Source: Halomonas sp.
GTDB lineage: Bacteria; Pseudomonadota; Gammaproteobacteria; Pseudomonadales; Halomonadaceae
Assembly: GCA_003552795.1 (NCBI GenBank)
Contig: PUOM01000038.1
Location: forward strand, 1-33,378
Direction: 5' to 3'
DNA: 33,378 nucleotides
The position numbers were made by a program, and so were the translations under genes. The notes under the pieces were generated by a model. That model did no database searches, was not told where the DNA came from, and was given only the letters and a program-made list of their open reading frames with translations. Below are positions 18,928 to 27,976 of the stretch, one piece after another (the first letter of the stretch is position 1; the number at the start of each line of letters is the position of its first letter).

Positions 18928-19311
18928 TCAGAAGGTCAGTACCAGCGAATGGCAAGCGGTAAGCCCGGGCAGCGCCGCCGCCTCGACCCTTCGCGGGGAA
19001 AGCATGAGCTCATCCCCATCGAGGCCGAGGCGCGACAGCGCCTCCGCTTCCACCAGCAGGGAATCGATATCGTACATCTCGAGCATCTCGAGGGTGGGCG
19101 CGGTGCCCTTCTGCCCCAGGGGACCGCGCTGCTGACCGGGCACCAGGGCGGTGACGCCCTCTCCCATGAACAGCAGCGTCACCCGGCGCCCGAAGGCCGC
19201 CGCCACCAGGGCCGCATCCAGGCCCTCGCGCAGCCAGCTGCTGCCGTGGGGACCATGGCGCAGGATCACCAGCAGATCGCCCGCGACGTCTTGCTCCTCG
19301 TCGTTTTCCAT
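18928..19311 (-). CDS. tusC: TusC family sulfur relay protein
   Basis: VILRHGPHGSSWLREGLDAALVAAAFGRRVTLLFMGEGV. Confidence 0.85.
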   Translation of the reverse strand: MENDEEQDVAGDLLVILRHGPHGSSWLREGLDAALVAAAFGRRVTLLFMGEGVTALVPGQQRGPLGQKGTAPTLEMLEMYDIDSLLVEAEALSRLGLDGDELMLSPRRVEAAALPGLTACHSLVLTF

Positions 19312-19320
19312 GACGCCTCC

Positions 19321-19713
19321 TCAGGGTCCGAATGTCACCAGGCGATCGCAGCGCAGGCCGAGATCCACCAGCTGGCCGAGGCCGGTCAGCTCGAAGGGCG
19401 GCTCGACGCTGTGGCCCTGCTTGCCATGGCGCGCCGCCTCCCGCTCATCGAGCAGACCGCGACGCAGGGCGGCGGCGATGCAGACCTGAAGGGGCACGCC
19501 ATGGTCGGCGGACAGCGCCGCCCAGCCGTCCACCAGATGGGGTTCATCCTGGGGCGGCGCCGCGAGCCGCGCGGCGTTGTGAACCCCCTCATGATAGAAG
19601 AACACCGCCTCGAGCCGGTGGCCACGACCCGCCACCGCCCGCGCAAAACGCAGGGCAGAGTGGGCGGCCTGGCTGCTGTAGGGGGCCCCCATCAGTAGAA
19701 TCCCGTAGCGCAT
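19321..19713 (-). CDS. tusD: TusD family sulfurtransferase
   Basis: AHSALRFARAVAGRGHRLEAVFFYHEGVHNA, VPLQVCIAAALRRGLLDEREA (conserved Cys). Confidence 0.9.
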   Translation of the reverse strand: MRYGILLMGAPYSSQAAHSALRFARAVAGRGHRLEAVFFYHEGVHNAARLAAPPQDEPHLVDGWAALSADHGVPLQVCIAAALRRGLLDEREAARHGKQGHSVEPPFELTGLGQLVDLGLRCDRLVTFGP

Positions 19714-19732
19714 TATCGACTCTCCACAAACA

Positions 19733-19760
19733 GGCTGGCCCCGCCGAGGCGGGGCCAGCC
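19733..19760 (-). terminator. Terminator-like hairpin between the yccA-like gene and tusD
   Basis: GGCTGGCCCCGCC-GA-GGCGGGGCCAGCC, 13-bp perfect inverted repeat; minus-strand downstream TGTTTGT. Confidence 0.6.
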
Positions 19761-19783
19761 GAGATCCTCGCGACCCGTCAGGA

Positions 19784-20458
19784 TCAGTCGTTGCTCATGA
19801 AGCCGAGCAGGGCCAGCAGGCTGACGAAGAGGTTGTAGATCGAGACATAGAGGGTAATGGTGGCGAGGATGTAGTTGGTCTCGCCGGCCCGATGCACGAT
19901 CTCGCTGGTCTGGTAGAGGATCGCCGCGGAGGCGAACAGCACGAAGCCGGCAGAGACCATCAGCATCAGGGTGGGAATCTGGAAGACCAGGCCCGCCACC
20001 ATGGCCAGGATCAGCACGATGGCACCGGCCATCAGGAAGTTGCCCAGGAAGCTGAAGTCCTTCTTGGAGATCAGCGCCACGGCGGAGAGGCCGATGAAGG
20101 TCAGGCCCGTCATGGCCAGGGCGTTCATGACCAGGGCCGCACCGTTGGGCAGCGCCAGGTAGGCGTTGAGGATGGGGCCAAGGGTGAAGCCCATGAAGCC
20201 GGTGAAGGCGAAGGTGGCCAGCAGGCCGGCGGCCGAATCGGCGGTCTTGTGTACCAGGAACATCAGGCCGTAGGCACCGATGAAGAACACGAAGATGTTG
20301 AGCCGCTCGACGCCCATGGCCATGGCGGCGCCAGCGGTCACCGCCGAGAACATCAGCGTCATGGCAAGCAGGCCATAGGTGTTGCGCAACACCTTGTTGG
20401 TGCTGACCGTCTGGCTCTGACTCTGTTGACGGGTAAGCTGGGTATCTTGGTATGCCAT
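19784..20458 (-). CDS. Bax inhibitor-1/YccA family membrane protein
   Basis: NKVLRNTYGLLAMTLMFSAVTAGAAMAMG, GFMGFTLGPILNAYLAL, ILYQTSEIVHRAGETNYILATITLYVSIYNLFVSLLALLG. Confidence 0.92.
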   Translation of the reverse strand: MAYQDTQLTRQQSQSQTVSTNKVLRNTYGLLAMTLMFSAVTAGAAMAMGVERLNIFVFFIGAYGLMFLVHKTADSAAGLLATFAFTGFMGFTLGPILNAYLALPNGAALVMNALAMTGLTFIGLSAVALISKKDFSFLGNFLMAGAIVLILAMVAGLVFQIPTLMLMVSAGFVLFASAAILYQTSEIVHRAGETNYILATITLYVSIYNLFVSLLALLGFMSND

Positions 20459-20551
20459 GGATCCAGTGCTCCCTGTGTATTTGGTAGGTCTTGGCAGTGG
20501 ACCTAGAATGCCGACTCGAGGTTCCCCGCGCAAGCCCCTGCCCCCGCGCAC

Positions 20552-21004
20552 TCAACGCTGATTCTCTGCACCCAGTAGCTGCAGGGCCACCTCGGACGCC
20601 GTCGCGCAGATATCCCCTGCGGCCGCCGAGAGGGTCTCCAGGTCCATCCAGCAGGCGTGCGTGGCGTCATCCCCGGCGACCGGCTCCCCGGCTTCCCACG
20701 CCATGCGCATGACCACCACCACGTAGTGGAATCGCAGCCGACCCTGCGCATCGTGCTCGATCACATCGATGGCGGTGAAGGGGGTGCAGGCCCTGGCCTG
20801 CACGCCGGTCTCCTCGAACAGTTCGCGCCTTGCGGCCGCGGCAAGGCACTCCCCCGCCGTCACCTTGCCACCGGGCAGCGCCAGCCGTCCGGCGTTGGGC
20901 GGGTTGCGACGCCTGATCATCAACAGGCGCCCTTCTCTCACCACCGCGCAGGAAACCGCGGCGGCAGGAAAGGCGGTTTCGGCAGCTGATGATGATGGGG
21001 GCAT
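20552..21004 (-). CDS. Nudix hydrolase
   Basis: Nudix box GGKVTAGECLAAAARRELFEETGV. Confidence 0.92.
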   Translation of the reverse strand: MPPSSSAAETAFPAAAVSCAVVREGRLLMIRRRNPPNAGRLALPGGKVTAGECLAAAARRELFEETGVQARACTPFTAIDVIEHDAQGRLRFHYVVVVMRMAWEAGEPVAGDDATHACWMDLETLSAAAGDICATASEVALQLLGAENQR

Positions 21005-21081
21005 GGCGCTCTCCTAAGGTTGCGAGGGCCAGTGTGCCACCCTGCCGGCCCTCTGGCTAACGCCTTGATCCAGTGGTCCTC

Positions 21082-21109
21082 TTGACCCGCTGGAGAAAGC
21101 TGGTAGTAT
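21082..21109 (+). promoter_or_regulatory. Promoter for tRNA-Ser
   Basis: TTGACC (21082-21087), 16 bp, TAGTAT (21104-21109), 15 bp before the tRNA. Confidence 0.6.
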
Positions 21110-21124
21110 TCACCGCCGTAAGCC

Positions 21125-21214
21125 GGAGGGATGGCAGAGCGGTTGAATGCACCGGTCTTGAAAACCGGCAAGGGTTAACGCCCTTCCAGGGTTCGAATCC
21201 CTGTCCCTCCGCCA
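21125..21214 (+). tRNA. tRNA-Ser, anticodon TGA, encoded CCA
   Basis: GGAGGGA/TCCCTCC acceptor, anticodon arm CCGGTCTTGAAAACCGG, long variable arm, GTTCGAATCC T-loop, GCCA end. Confidence 0.96.
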
Positions 21215-21230
21215 CCATATCCAAAGAATC

Positions 21231-21253
21231 AGGCACCTACGGGTGCCTTTTTC
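21231..21253 (+). terminator. Intrinsic terminator after tRNA-Ser
   Basis: AGGCACC-TACG-GGTGCCT followed by TTTTTC. Confidence 0.85.
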
Positions 21254-21292
21254 GTTTCTGGCCATCCTACCCATCATCCTCAGGAGGGCGCC

Positions 21293-21847
21293 ATGGCGCT
21301 GAAGGCCACGATCTGCAAGGCGCGCCTGCAGGTTGCCGACATGGAGCGACACTACTATGGCGAGCACCCTCTGACCATCGCTCGCCACCCGTCCGAGACC
21401 GACGAGCGCATGATGCTGCGCCTGCTGGCCTTCGCCCGTCACGCTCACCCGGATCTGACCTTCGGGCGGGGCGTCAGCGCCGACGACGAGCCGGATCTGT
21501 GGCGCAAGAGCCTCACCGGCGATATCGAGCTGTGGATACAGCTCGGCCAGCCGGACGAGCGGGAGATACGTCGAGCCTGCGGCCGCTCGAGGCAGGTGGT
21601 GCTCTACACCTATGGCGGTCAGGGATCACGGCTCTGGTGGGAGGCGCTGGCCGGCAAGCTGCGCGGCCTGACCAACCTGACCGTCATCGACGTCTCCACC
21701 GAAAGCGTCAGCGAGCTCGGTGGACTCGCGGCCCGGAGCATGGAGCTCAACGCCACCCTCCAGGACGGCATGATCTGGCTGGCCACCCCGGAGGCCTCCG
21801 TGGAGGTCAGCATCGAGATTCGCCAGCAGTCGGCAATGACTCAGTAG
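21293..21847 (+). CDS. yaeQ: YaeQ family protein
   Basis: MALKATICKARLQVADMERHYYGEHPLTIARHPSETDERMMLRLLAFARHA. Confidence 0.92.
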   Translation: MALKATICKARLQVADMERHYYGEHPLTIARHPSETDERMMLRLLAFARHAHPDLTFGRGVSADDEPDLWRKSLTGDIELWIQLGQPDEREIRRACGRSRQVVLYTYGGQGSRLWWEALAGKLRGLTNLTVIDVSTESVSELGGLAARSMELNATLQDGMIWLATPEASVEVSIEIRQQSAMTQ

Positions 21848-23547
21848 AGCCTCAGCCCCACCTTGGTCACGACGTTGCCGTTCATCTCGCTGACCACCCA
21901 GTGAATGCCGTGCCAGTCCACGTCATCCCCCACCACCGGATGCCCGCCCACGCGCAGGGAGATGAAGTCCGCCAGGGTCATCTCCTGCTCCGCCTGACTC
22001 AGCGTCAGACCGTAGGCGTCGGCGATATCCTGCATGCGGGCCTCGCCGGCGAAGGTGAAGGTGCCGAAGAAGGCGCGCTCGCGCTTGAGCTTGGCATCCC
22101 CGTTGAAGAGTCGGTTGAGCGCCGGCAGGTCCTCGCTGCGGCCGATCACGCAGATCACATCGCCCAGCTGCAGGCGGGTGCTCCCCTTGGGATGCAGCAT
22201 CACATGGTCGCGGAACAGCGCCGAAATCAGCGCCCCCGAAGGGAAGCGCAGCAGCCGAATGGGCACATTCTCCAGATCGGAATTCTCCACGTTGTAGACG
22301 AACATCTCGAAATCGTTCTCAGGCAGTATGCCCAGAGGCCCGCGCCGGTTGGGGGTCACGCTGGTGGGCACTTCCACCTTCATCCAGCGCGCCATCCACC
22401 CCAGGGAGCCCCCCTGGATCAGCAGCGAGAGCAGCACCACCGCAAAGGCGACGTTGAAGTAGAGAGAGGCGTTCTCCACGCCGCCGATCACCGGGAAGAT
22501 CGCCAGCACGATGGGCACGGCGCCGCGCAGACCCACCCAGGCGATGAAGCCGGTCTCCCGCCAGCGAAACTTGAAGAAGGGCTTGATGCTGATCAGCACC
22601 GCCAAGGGCCTGGCCACGAAGATCAGCGCCAGCGCCACCAGGGTGGCGGGAAGCGCCAGCTCGAGCAGCTCGCTGGGATTGACCAGCAGGCCCAGCACCA
22701 GGAAGAGGCCGATCTGGCTCAGCCAGGCCAGGCCGTCGTGCACCGGCAGGATGAAGTTGATATGGCGTCCGGGCTGGTTGCCGATCATCAGCCCCGCCAG
22801 ATAGATGGCCAGGAAGCCGCTGCCGCCGAGGAAGCTGGTGATGCCGAACACGCTGAAGCCCAGCGCCAGGGCCAGCAGGGAGTAGAGGCCGGGAGCCAGG
22901 TCCACCCAGCGCAGCAGCTTGCCGCTGAGCCAGCCTCCCCCCACCCCGATCGCCAGCCCCAGGCCGAACTGCTGACCCAGCAGCAGCAGAGTGTCGACGC
23001 CACCGCTCAGCTCCCCGACCAGCATCTCCACCAGCACCAGGGTGAGAAAGATTGCCATGGGGTCGTTGGTGCCCGACTCGATCTCCAGGGTGGCGCCCAC
23101 CCGCTCGTTGAGATTGACCCCGCGGCCGCTGAGCATCGAGAAGACCGCGGCGGCATCGGTGGAACCGACGATCGCCCCCACCAGCAAGCCCTGCAGCAGG
23201 GTGAGGTCGAAGATCCACATGGACAGCACGCCGACGATCCCGCTGGTGATGAAAACCCCCAGGGTGGCCAGCGACAGCGCCGGCCGAAAGCCGACCCGAA
23301 AGGTCTTGAGACGGGTGCGCAGCCCACCGTCCAGCAGGATCATGGCCAGCGCCACATGGCCGAGGGTAAACGCCAGCGAATAATCGTCGAACTGGATGCC
23401 AATCAGCCCCTCTTCCCCCGCCAGCATGCCCAGCCCCAGGAAGATGAGCAGCAGGGGAAAGCCCACCAGGCTGGAGAGACGACTGGCCAGCACGCTGAGC
23501 CCGATCAGCAGGCCGCTGAGTATGAAGAGGCTATTGACGGTGTCCAT
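21841..23547 (-). CDS. cvrA: K+/H+ antiporter, CvrA/NhaP2 family (CPA1 domain plus TrkA-C)
   Basis: GMLAGEEGLIGIQFDDYSLAFTLGHVALAMILLDGGLRT, GAIVGSTDAAAVFSML, TLEIESGTNDPMAIFLT; TrkA-C-like LQLGDVICVIGRSEDLPAL. Confidence 0.9.
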   Translation of the reverse strand: MDTVNSLFILSGLLIGLSVLASRLSSLVGFPLLLIFLGLGMLAGEEGLIGIQFDDYSLAFTLGHVALAMILLDGGLRTRLKTFRVGFRPALSLATLGVFITSGIVGVLSMWIFDLTLLQGLLVGAIVGSTDAAAVFSMLSGRGVNLNERVGATLEIESGTNDPMAIFLTLVLVEMLVGELSGGVDTLLLLGQQFGLGLAIGVGGGWLSGKLLRWVDLAPGLYSLLALALGFSVFGITSFLGGSGFLAIYLAGLMIGNQPGRHINFILPVHDGLAWLSQIGLFLVLGLLVNPSELLELALPATLVALALIFVARPLAVLISIKPFFKFRWRETGFIAWVGLRGAVPIVLAIFPVIGGVENASLYFNVAFAVVLLSLLIQGGSLGWMARWMKVEVPTSVTPNRRGPLGILPENDFEMFVYNVENSDLENVPIRLLRFPSGALISALFRDHVMLHPKGSTRLQLGDVICVIGRSEDLPALNRLFNGDAKLKRERAFFGTFTFAGEARMQDIADAYGLTLSQAEQEMTLADFISLRVGGHPVVGDDVDWHGIHWVVSEMNGNVVTKVGLRLY

Positions 23548-23696
23548 GGCATCCTCGTGGCGGCTAATGGGGCATTATCGCACGCCCCCCGCAGCCGTGC
23601 GACGCCGTCAGCAGGGCTGGTCAGCCCTTCCCTGCAGCGGCTACACTCTGCTGCCGCCAGCCGGCCGTGTGCCGGCACCCCTGCCGGAGCCCCTGC

Positions 23697-25004
23697 ATGT
23701 GCGACCCCGCCCGACCCAAGCCTCTGCCCGTCGTCGCGACCGCTCTCACCCTGCTGATGGCGGCGCTGACAGCCGCAGCGGACGAGGCACCCGTGCCGCT
23801 GGCCATACCCGAGCTCGAGCCGGAGACGCCGGACACCCTGACTCTGGATAGCCGGGTTGTCGTCCCTCGGATGCGGCCACTCGACGCAGGGCCCGAGCAG
23901 GAACTTGGCGACGTCAGGCCCGTGCTACCCGGGGATGAGACCGACAGCGAGGCCAGGGCGCGACCTGGCCTGCCCCGGGCCGGCGACAGGGGCGGCGACA
24001 GGGGCGAGCAGAACGCCACGGCACCGACGCAACCCGACGCCCCCCTGCCCGACGCGGACATCGAGCAGGGCCCCATGGTGACTCTCACTCCCCCCGAGCC
24101 CATTGAGCCGCCGCCGCTCAAGCCCCTGGAGATCATGCTGGACTGGTACCCGGGGCCCCAGCACGCTGCCCTGCTGATCGCTCAGCACAAGGGCATTCTG
24201 GAACGTCATGGTCTGCAGGTGACCCTGACGACCCCTGCCGACCCCGGCCTGCCGACGAGGCTGCTGGCCGCCGGGCGCATCGACCTGGCCGTGAGTCGCC
24301 AGCCGCTGCTGCACCTGCAGGTGGATCGTGGCCTGCCGCTGGCGCGGGTGGGTACCCTGGTCGCGCTGCCCCTGACGGGCCTGCTGCTGCGCGATAACGA
24401 CAGCATCGCGTCGCCGTCGGACCTGGCGGGCAGACGCATCGGCTATTCGGTGGAAGAGAGCAGCGCACTGCTGCTGCCGGCACTGCTCAAGCCCCACGGC
24501 ATCACCATGGACGAGCTGGAACTGGTGGACGTCAACTTTGGTGCCGTGGTCGAGATGGCGGATCAGGAACTGGACGGGGTGTTCACGCCTCAGCACCTCG
24601 CCCTGGCTCGGCGCCTGGGCGACGAGGGCGTCGCCACCCGCCTGGTGCGCCTGGAAGAGCATGGCATTCCTCGCCACGAGGGGCTGATCCTGGTGGCCAA
24701 CCGCGACCGGCTCGGCGCCCAGCAGGAGAGCCTGCGCCGCCTGCTGGATGCCCTGGCCGAGGCCACCGCCTGGAGCCTGGAGCATCCCCAGGCGGCCTGG
24801 GAGCTGCTGGCGGAGAACGAGCCCATCCTGGATACCCCCGCCAACCGCGACACCTGGATGCCCCTGCTGCTGCGACTGAGCGCGCGTCCCGCCGCCCTCG
24901 ATCAGGGTGGCTACGCGCGCTTCGAGGCCTTCCTGCATGAGCAGGGCCTGGTCGAGACCCTGACGCCGGTAGACAAGATGGCGGTCGACGTGGGCGCACC
25001 CTGA
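23697..25004 (+). CDS. NMT1/THI5-like (ThiY-type) substrate-binding protein with long Pro/Asp/Glu-rich N-terminal linker
   Basis: Signal-like N-terminus; EIMLDWYPGPQHAALLIAQHKGILERHGLQVTL; SDLAGRRIGYSVEES. Confidence 0.8.
   Translation: MCDPARPKPLPVVATALTLLMAALTAAADEAPVPLAIPELEPETPDTLTLDSRVVVPRMRPLDAGPEQELGDVRPVLPGDETDSEARARPGLPRAGDRGGDRGEQNATAPTQPDAPLPDADIEQGPMVTLTPPEPIEPPPLKPLEIMLDWYPGPQHAALLIAQHKGILERHGLQVTLTTPADPGLPTRLLAAGRIDLAVSRQPLLHLQVDRGLPLARVGTLVALPLTGLLLRDNDSIASPSDLAGRRIGYSVEESSALLLPALLKPHGITMDELELVDVNFGAVVEMADQELDGVFTPQHLALARRLGDEGVATRLVRLEEHGIPRHEGLILVANRDRLGAQQESLRRLLDALAEATAWSLEHPQAAWELLAENEPILDTPANRDTWMPLLLRLSARPAALDQGGYARFEAFLHEQGLVETLTPVDKMAVDVGAP
23982..24005 (+). repeat. 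Two perfect tandem copies of GGCGACAGGGGC in the linker coding region
   Basis: GGCGACAGGGGC-GGCGACAGGGGC, encoding GDRGGDRG. Confidence 0.7.
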
Positions 25005-26407
25005 TGGACGAGCCACTGATCTTTCTCGACCTGGAGACCACCGGGGTCCGCACGACCCGGGACCGCATCATCGAGATTGCCGCCCTGCGCCTCGAGCACG
25101 GGGAGGTGATTTCACGCTGGCACCGGCTGATCAACCCCGGGGTGCGCATCCCCGCCCCCATCAGCCAGCTGACAGGGATTGACGATGCCATGGTCGAGGA
25201 CGCCCCCGCCTTCGACCAGATCGCCGCGGAGCTCAGGGAGTGGCTGGGCGATGCACCGCTGGTCGCCCACAACGCTCGCTTCGACCATGGCTTTCTGCGC
25301 AACGCCTATCAGCGGGCGGGACTGGAGTACCACGCCGAGGTGATCTGCACCCTGCGCCTCTCGCGACGCCTGGCACCTCAGCATCGCGAGCACAACCTGG
25401 CGGCCCTGCTGGAACGCCATGGCATCGCCTCGCCCGGCCGCCATCGCGCCATGGCCGACGCCGAGGCCCTGCTCGCTCTCTGGAAGCAGTGGCAGCGAGA
25501 GTATCCGGTCCGGCGGCTGAGTGACGAGATCCAGCGCCAGCGCCGCCTGCCCAGCCTGCCCCCCCACCTCGATCCGGGCATGATCCAGGCCATCCCCGGG
25601 ACGCCGGGGGTCTACCTGATGCATGGGGAGAACGACCTGCCGCTCTACATCGGCAAGAGCGTGAACCTCAGAGCTCGGGTCATGAGCCATTTCCAGGCCG
25701 ACCACCGCGAGGATCGCGAAATGCGCCTCGCCCAGCAGGTGAGGCGCGTCGACTGGCGGGAAACGGCCGGCGATCTGGGTGCCCAGCTGCTGGAGGCGCG
25801 GCTGGTCAAGGAGCGCCAGCCCATCATGAATCGTCGCCTGCGCCGTGCGGGTCGGCTGACGGGATGGTCGTGGCCGGAGAGCGCCAGCCGACCCGAACTG
25901 CGTCGCGCCGAAACGCTCACCGGAAGAGAGGCGGCCGAGATGATGGGGCTGTTTCGCAGCGCTCGGGAGGCCCGGCAGGCGCTGCACCGGATCGCCATGG
26001 ACCAGGGACTCTGCCTGCGACTGCTGGGGCTGGAGGCGGGGCGCGGGGCCTGTTTCGCCAGCCAGCTGGGCCGCTGTCGCGGCGCCTGCCGGGGCGACGA
26101 ACCTCTGGAGGCGCACAGCGCACGGGGCAGAGAGGCGCTGTCGCGTCTGCGCATCCATCACTGGCCCTGGTCAGGGCGCCTGGCCATCGGCGAGCGCGGC
26201 CCCACCGGCGCCGAGGCCTGGCACCTCGTGGACCACTGGTGCCATCTGGGCAGCGCCGACTCCCTGGCCCAGCTCGACGCGCTTGGCGGGGCCACGGGAC
26301 GCTTCGACGTCGACACCTACCGGATACTGCGCCGCTTCCTCGATGGCGACGGCGCCGAGCGGCTGTCCCTGGTCACGCTACCCCGCCCGGCAGACGCCTT
26401 GCCCTGA
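25004..26407 (+). CDS. DEDDh (DnaQ-like) exonuclease fused to a GIY-YIG (UvrC-N/Cho-like) endonuclease
   Basis: FLDLETTG, VAHNARFDHGFL, HRAMADAEA (DEDDh); GVYLMHGENDLPLYIGKSVNLRARVMSHF (GIY-YIG); Cys-containing RGACFASQLGRCRGACRG. Confidence 0.92.
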   Translation: MDEPLIFLDLETTGVRTTRDRIIEIAALRLEHGEVISRWHRLINPGVRIPAPISQLTGIDDAMVEDAPAFDQIAAELREWLGDAPLVAHNARFDHGFLRNAYQRAGLEYHAEVICTLRLSRRLAPQHREHNLAALLERHGIASPGRHRAMADAEALLALWKQWQREYPVRRLSDEIQRQRRLPSLPPHLDPGMIQAIPGTPGVYLMHGENDLPLYIGKSVNLRARVMSHFQADHREDREMRLAQQVRRVDWRETAGDLGAQLLEARLVKERQPIMNRRLRRAGRLTGWSWPESASRPELRRAETLTGREAAEMMGLFRSAREARQALHRIAMDQGLCLRLLGLEAGRGACFASQLGRCRGACRGDEPLEAHSARGREALSRLRIHHWPWSGRLAIGERGPTGAEAWHLVDHWCHLGSADSLAQLDALGGATGRFDVDTYRILRRFLDGDGAERLSLVTLPRPADALP

Positions 26408-26413
26408 GGCCGA

Positions 26414-26427
26414 ATGCCCGTTCGGGC
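26414..26427. terminator. Small palindromic hairpin between convergent genes
   Basis: TGCCCG-TT-CGGGCA. Confidence 0.35.
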
Positions 26428-26471
26428 AGTGCCCGCCGCCTTCCCGTGGCCGGCCCACCGACGCGGCACGC

Positions 26472-27251
26472 CTAGTCCGGGTGGCGGGCCAGAAACGCCT
26501 CCACCGCGTCGCGAAAGGCCTCGGGCTGCTCGGCATGCAGCCAGTGCCCCGCCTCCAGGGTCACCACTTCCGCCTCCGGCAACACCGCCTTCAGGGCAGG
26601 AAGCATGGAGTCGGTAACGTAGGGCGAGTTGGCGCCGCGCAGCACCAGGGTCGGCCCCGAGAAGGCTCCCTCGCCCGCCGGTGGCGCCATGACGGTCTCG
26701 TAGTCGGACTGAATCGCGTCGAGCCCCAGGCGCAGCCTGAGCCCGCCCGCCTCGGCGCGCTCCAGGTTGGTGGCCAGGAACAGCCGCACCGCCCGCTCCT
26801 TGACGTGCTCACCCAGCAGCTCGTCGGCCTCGCGGCGGTTGGCCGGCTGGCCCTCCTCCAGGCGACGCAGGCCGGCAAACACGGTGTCGTGGTCGTGACC
26901 GTAGGCAACCGGGGCGATGTCGCCGATGATCAGCGAGGCCGCCCGCTCAGGCGCCAGCCGCGCCAGCGAGATCACCACCTTGCCGCCCATGGAGTGGCCC
27001 AGCAGGTGGGCACGGGGCACCCGGAGACGATCCAGCAGCCGGATCACGTCCCCGGCCATGGCGTCGTACCCCATGCCCTCGGCGTGGGGTGAGCGGCCAT
27101 GATTGCGCAGGTCCACGGCGATCACCCGCCGCATCTCCTGCCACGCCTTGACGTGGGACCGCCAGTTATCGGCGCTGCCGAACAGGCCATGGATGACCAC
27201 CAGCGGCACGCCTTCGCCGCCGGTATCCAGATAGTTGAGCGCTAAGGACAT
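26472..27251 (-). CDS. ybfF: Alpha/beta-fold esterase, YbfF-like
   Basis: VVIHGLFGSADNWRS, VDLRNHGRSPH, LLGHSMGGKVV nucleophile elbow, GHWLHAEQPEAF. Confidence 0.88.
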   Translation of the reverse strand: MSLALNYLDTGGEGVPLVVIHGLFGSADNWRSHVKAWQEMRRVIAVDLRNHGRSPHAEGMGYDAMAGDVIRLLDRLRVPRAHLLGHSMGGKVVISLARLAPERAASLIIGDIAPVAYGHDHDTVFAGLRRLEEGQPANRREADELLGEHVKERAVRLFLATNLERAEAGGLRLRLGLDAIQSDYETVMAPPAGEGAFSGPTLVLRGANSPYVTDSMLPALKAVLPEAEVVTLEAGHWLHAEQPEAFRDAVEAFLARHPD

Positions 27252-27285
27252 GGGACTCTCTCCTCGGCCGGTTCCTCGGCCGGTA

Positions 27286-27969
27286 TCAGGGGCGGGATCT
27301 CGCCGCGGGGGCCGCCGGCGTCTCGGCCTGAGTGGCCGCCACCAGGCGACGGCTCAGGGTCGCCAGCAGCACGCCGTAAAGCGGCACGAAGAACAGCAGG
27401 CTGATGATCAGCTTGATGACATAGTCGACCCAGGCGATCTCCAGCCAGTTGGCCGCCATGAAGGGATCTGGGCTGCTGTAGAAGGCGATCGAAAAGAAGG
27501 CGAAGGTATCCGCCAGGTTGCCCAGCACCGTGGAGACCGCCGGCGCCACCCACCAGGCCTTGAGGCCGCGCAGCCGGTCGAAGACCTGCACATCGAGCAG
27601 CTGGCCCAGCAGGTAGGCCATGAAGCTGGCCACGGCGATACGCGCCACGAACAGATCCCACTCTCCCAGGGCCTCGAGGCCGGCGTAGCTGCCCCGCGGG
27701 AAGACCACCGAGACCACATAGGAGATGACCAGCGCCGGCAGCATGACGCGCATCACGATGGCACGGGCCGGCTCCTTGCCGAAAAGACGCACGGTCAGAT
27801 CGGTGGCCAGGAAGATGAACGGGAAGCTGAAGGCCCCCCAGGTGGTGTGAAAGCCGAACAGCGTAAAGGGCAGCTGTACCAGATAGTTGCTGGCGGCGAT
27901 CACCAGCACATGGAAGCTGATCAGCAGGCCCAGCAGGCGGCGCTGCTGGGCGTCGGAAAGCGCGAACAC
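27286..27969 (-). CDS. yhhQ: Queuosine precursor transporter YhhQ (COG1738)
   Basis: GTG start at 27969 preceded by AAGGA; VQLPFTLFGFHTTWGAFSFPFIFLATDLTVRLFGK, LDVQVFDRLRGLKAWWVAPAVSTVLGNLADTFAFFSIAFY. Confidence 0.92.
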   Translation of the reverse strand: MFALSDAQQRRLLGLLISFHVLVIAASNYLVQLPFTLFGFHTTWGAFSFPFIFLATDLTVRLFGKEPARAIVMRVMLPALVISYVVSVVFPRGSYAGLEALGEWDLFVARIAVASFMAYLLGQLLDVQVFDRLRGLKAWWVAPAVSTVLGNLADTFAFFSIAFYSSPDPFMAANWLEIAWVDYVIKLIISLLFFVPLYGVLLATLSRRLVAATQAETPAAPAARSRP

Positions 27970-27976
27970 GGCGACA

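Noticed and set aside
21073-23757. 894-aa + strand ORF
   Set aside because: Reads through tRNA-Ser, then out of frame across yaeQ and antisense to the antiporter; Gln/His-rich antisense composition.
23982-24005. Tandem 12-mer as a CRISPR-like or mobile repeat
   Set aside because: Only two adjacent copies inside a coding low-complexity linker; not an array.
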